Source: Planctomycetota bacterium | GTDB taxonomy: Bacteria > Planctomycetota > UBA11346 | DNA length: 5,792 bases | Direction: 5' to 3' | Assembly: GCA_013821615.1 (NCBI GenBank) | Contig: JACDGQ010000224.1 | Location: forward strand, 1 to 5,792 | Part shown: one piece after another, positions 4,710 through 5,792 of the stretch | Layout of the letters: the number at the start of each line of letters is the position of its first letter | Numbering within the stretch: position 1 is the stretch's first letter | Notes under the pieces: generated by a model | Databases searched by the model: none | What the model was told of the DNA's origin: nothing | What the model saw: only the letters and a program-made list of their open reading frames with translations | Program-made: the position numbers and the translations under genes

Positions 4710-5792
4710 TCAGGGCGAGGTCAGCAGTTCCAGGTCGTCGAGGTCGAGGACGGCGTCCCCGCCGTAGAGATTGATCACAATCGCGTTGACGCGGTCGCGC
4801 TGATAGACCGGCGCGCCCACACCGTCCGGAGCGAAGGCATTCTCCGGCTGATCGCTGAGCGGCACGGTCACCTCGTTCCAGCCGGGCTTGAATTCGGCAG
4901 AGCGGCCGATGCCCTGCTTCCAGTAGCAGTTGGCCGTATCGCAGACCTGAATCTGCCACCGGCTGTCCGGCTGGGCGCTTTCGACCCTGACCCAGAGGTG
5001 GATGCGGCGATCACTCCCAGCCAGATGGACGGGATGGAAGACCTGGGTATAGGGTTTGACGTCGCCCGCGACCATCCGGTAGGCGAGGTGCAGCGCCTGC
5101 GCGCCGCCGTGCGCCTGGGTGCGGCTGAGCGCGAGTTCCACGGGCGCGCTGGAGGGCTCGTGGAACCAGCGCAGGTCACCTTCGTGGTCATCGATCAGGC
5201 GAGCGGCGGTGACTGTGGCAGGTGGTGCGGGCGCGGCGGGCGCGGGTGCGTCCCCCGCCGTCGCGCGCGCGCTCAGCGGCATGCCGGCGGCGACGGTGGC
5301 GGTGAACCCGGCCGCGACGTCGACACTCTCCGTGGTCAGGCCGCTCTGCAAATGCACGCGGCCCTGCGCGACGCTGAGTTCGGCCCGCTCCGCCGTGGCG
5401 GCGAAGGTCAGCCGGGTGCCAAGGACGGTGCAGCGCGCCACCGGCGCGACGATGACCAGGGGGCGGCCCTCCGGCTGGTGGGCGACCTCGGCGCGCACCA
5501 GCCCGTCCTCCAGGCGCAGCTGCTTGCCCGCAGTGCCATCGCCGGGGAAGGCGAGCACAGCACGATCGTCGCTGAGCACCTCGGTGCCGTCCGCATAGGT
5601 CCAGCGCACGTGCGCGTCCTGACCGAGCACCAGGCGGTCGCCCTGGCCGAGACGCATCCCGACCGTCCCGGCCAGGCTATGGCCGTCGTGCTGGCAGGTT
5701 ACCGTGCCAGAGACCTCGCGCAGTGTCGCCAGGTCGACGCCGCGGGGCGCAACCGCACCGCGCAGCTGCAGCGTGACGAAGGCGCCCAGCGC
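4710..5792 (-). CDS. FecR-domain protein with C-terminal carbohydrate-binding-like domain (N-terminus outside window)
   Basis: The frame is open from the right edge to the TGA at 4710, giving 360 visible residues. Codons upstream of the first visible ATG (5657) continue the FecR pattern (for example SGTVTCQHDG), so that ATG is not the start. Numbering residues from the window edge, the FecR-type beta domain spans about 28-150. Its hallmarks are WTYADGTEVL (64-73), RLEDGLVRAEV (93-103), VLGTRLTF (123-130) and LSVAQGRVHL (139-148). An Ala/Pro-rich linker follows (about 175-197). The C-terminal region of about 160 residues looks like a beta-sandwich of the galactose-binding or carbohydrate-binding type: alternating strands, aromatic residues, GWNEVTVPL (304-312) and an ending DLDDLELL. 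A Cys pair, CDTANC (284-289), could form a disulfide, suggesting that this part lies outside the cytoplasm. Known FecR proteins transmit signals to ECF sigma factors, but no sigma-factor gene is in view, and a polymer-binding or surface-sensing role is equally possible. The membrane anchor or anti-sigma part, if any, lies outside the window. Confidence 0.8.
   Translation of the reverse strand, partial: ALGAFVTLQLRGAVAPRGVDLATLREVSGTVTCQHDGHSLAGTVGMRLGQGDRLVLGQDAHVRWTYADGTEVLSDDRAVLAFPGDGTAGKQLRLEDGLVRAEVAHQPEGRPLVIVAPVARCTVLGTRLTFAATAERAELSVAQGRVHLQSGLTTESVDVAAGFTATVAAGMPLSARATAGDAPAPAAPAPPATVTAARLIDDHEGDLRWFHEPSSAPVELALSRTQAHGGAQALHLAYRMVAGDVKPYTQVFHPVHLAGSDRRIHLWVRVESAQPDSRWQIQVCDTANCYWKQGIGRSAEFKPGWNEVTVPLSDQPENAFAPDGVGAPVYQRDRVNAIVINLYGGDAVLDLDDLELLTSP

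Noticed and set aside
4710..5657. ATG at 5657 as the start of the FecR-like gene
   Set aside because: The frame stays open to the window edge, and the upstream residues continue the FecR-type pattern, so the gene is truncated by the window rather than starting there.

Overview
This GC-rich bacterial window has codon third positions dominated by G and C. It holds four complete protein genes, two genes cut by the window edges, and two short inverted-repeat elements. The conserved proteins (UDP-glucose 6-dehydrogenase, YjbQ) look proteobacterial, and YjbQ resembles the Escherichia coli protein closely. The FecR-type protein at the right edge, with a carbohydrate-binding-like C-terminus, is a design also common in Planctomycetota and relatives. 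The phylum is therefore left open, with a GC-rich gammaproteobacterium as a tentative first guess.

Layout, left to right. (1) The 3' end of an unidentified + strand gene stops inside a 7-bp tandem repeat (175-195). An inverted copy of that repeat lies at 265-277. The 170 bases between this stop and the next gene hold nothing else recognisable. (2) On the - strand, an exported SMP-30/gluconolactonase-like beta-propeller protein (361-1287). (3) A 144-base divergent intergenic region that must carry start signals for both flanking genes. (4) On the + strand, ugd (1432-2799), followed 13 bases later by yjbQ (2813-3235), probably one transcription unit. (5) A 187-base convergent gap occupied by an inverted-repeat element (3262-3410) whose arms are built from 8-bp units. 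(6) On the - strand, an AI-2E/PerM-family membrane protein (3423-4634). Upstream of it, in the same direction, is a FecR-domain protein with a C-terminal beta-sandwich-like region (4710 to beyond 5792).

Functional links are limited. Ugd makes UDP-glucuronate for surface polysaccharide or lipid A modification. The divergent SMP-30-like protein may act on sugar lactones in the periplasm, so a sugar-acid theme is possible but unproven. YjbQ belongs to a family with weak thiamine-phosphate synthase activity, and its in vivo role is unclear. The FecR-like and AI-2E proteins are both envelope-associated, but nothing shows that they work together.

I found no convincing new defence, mobile or metabolic system. 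The most interesting items are the two inverted-repeat elements, both in convergent intergenic gaps and both with arms made of short tandem units, and the FecR plus carbohydrate-binding-like architecture.
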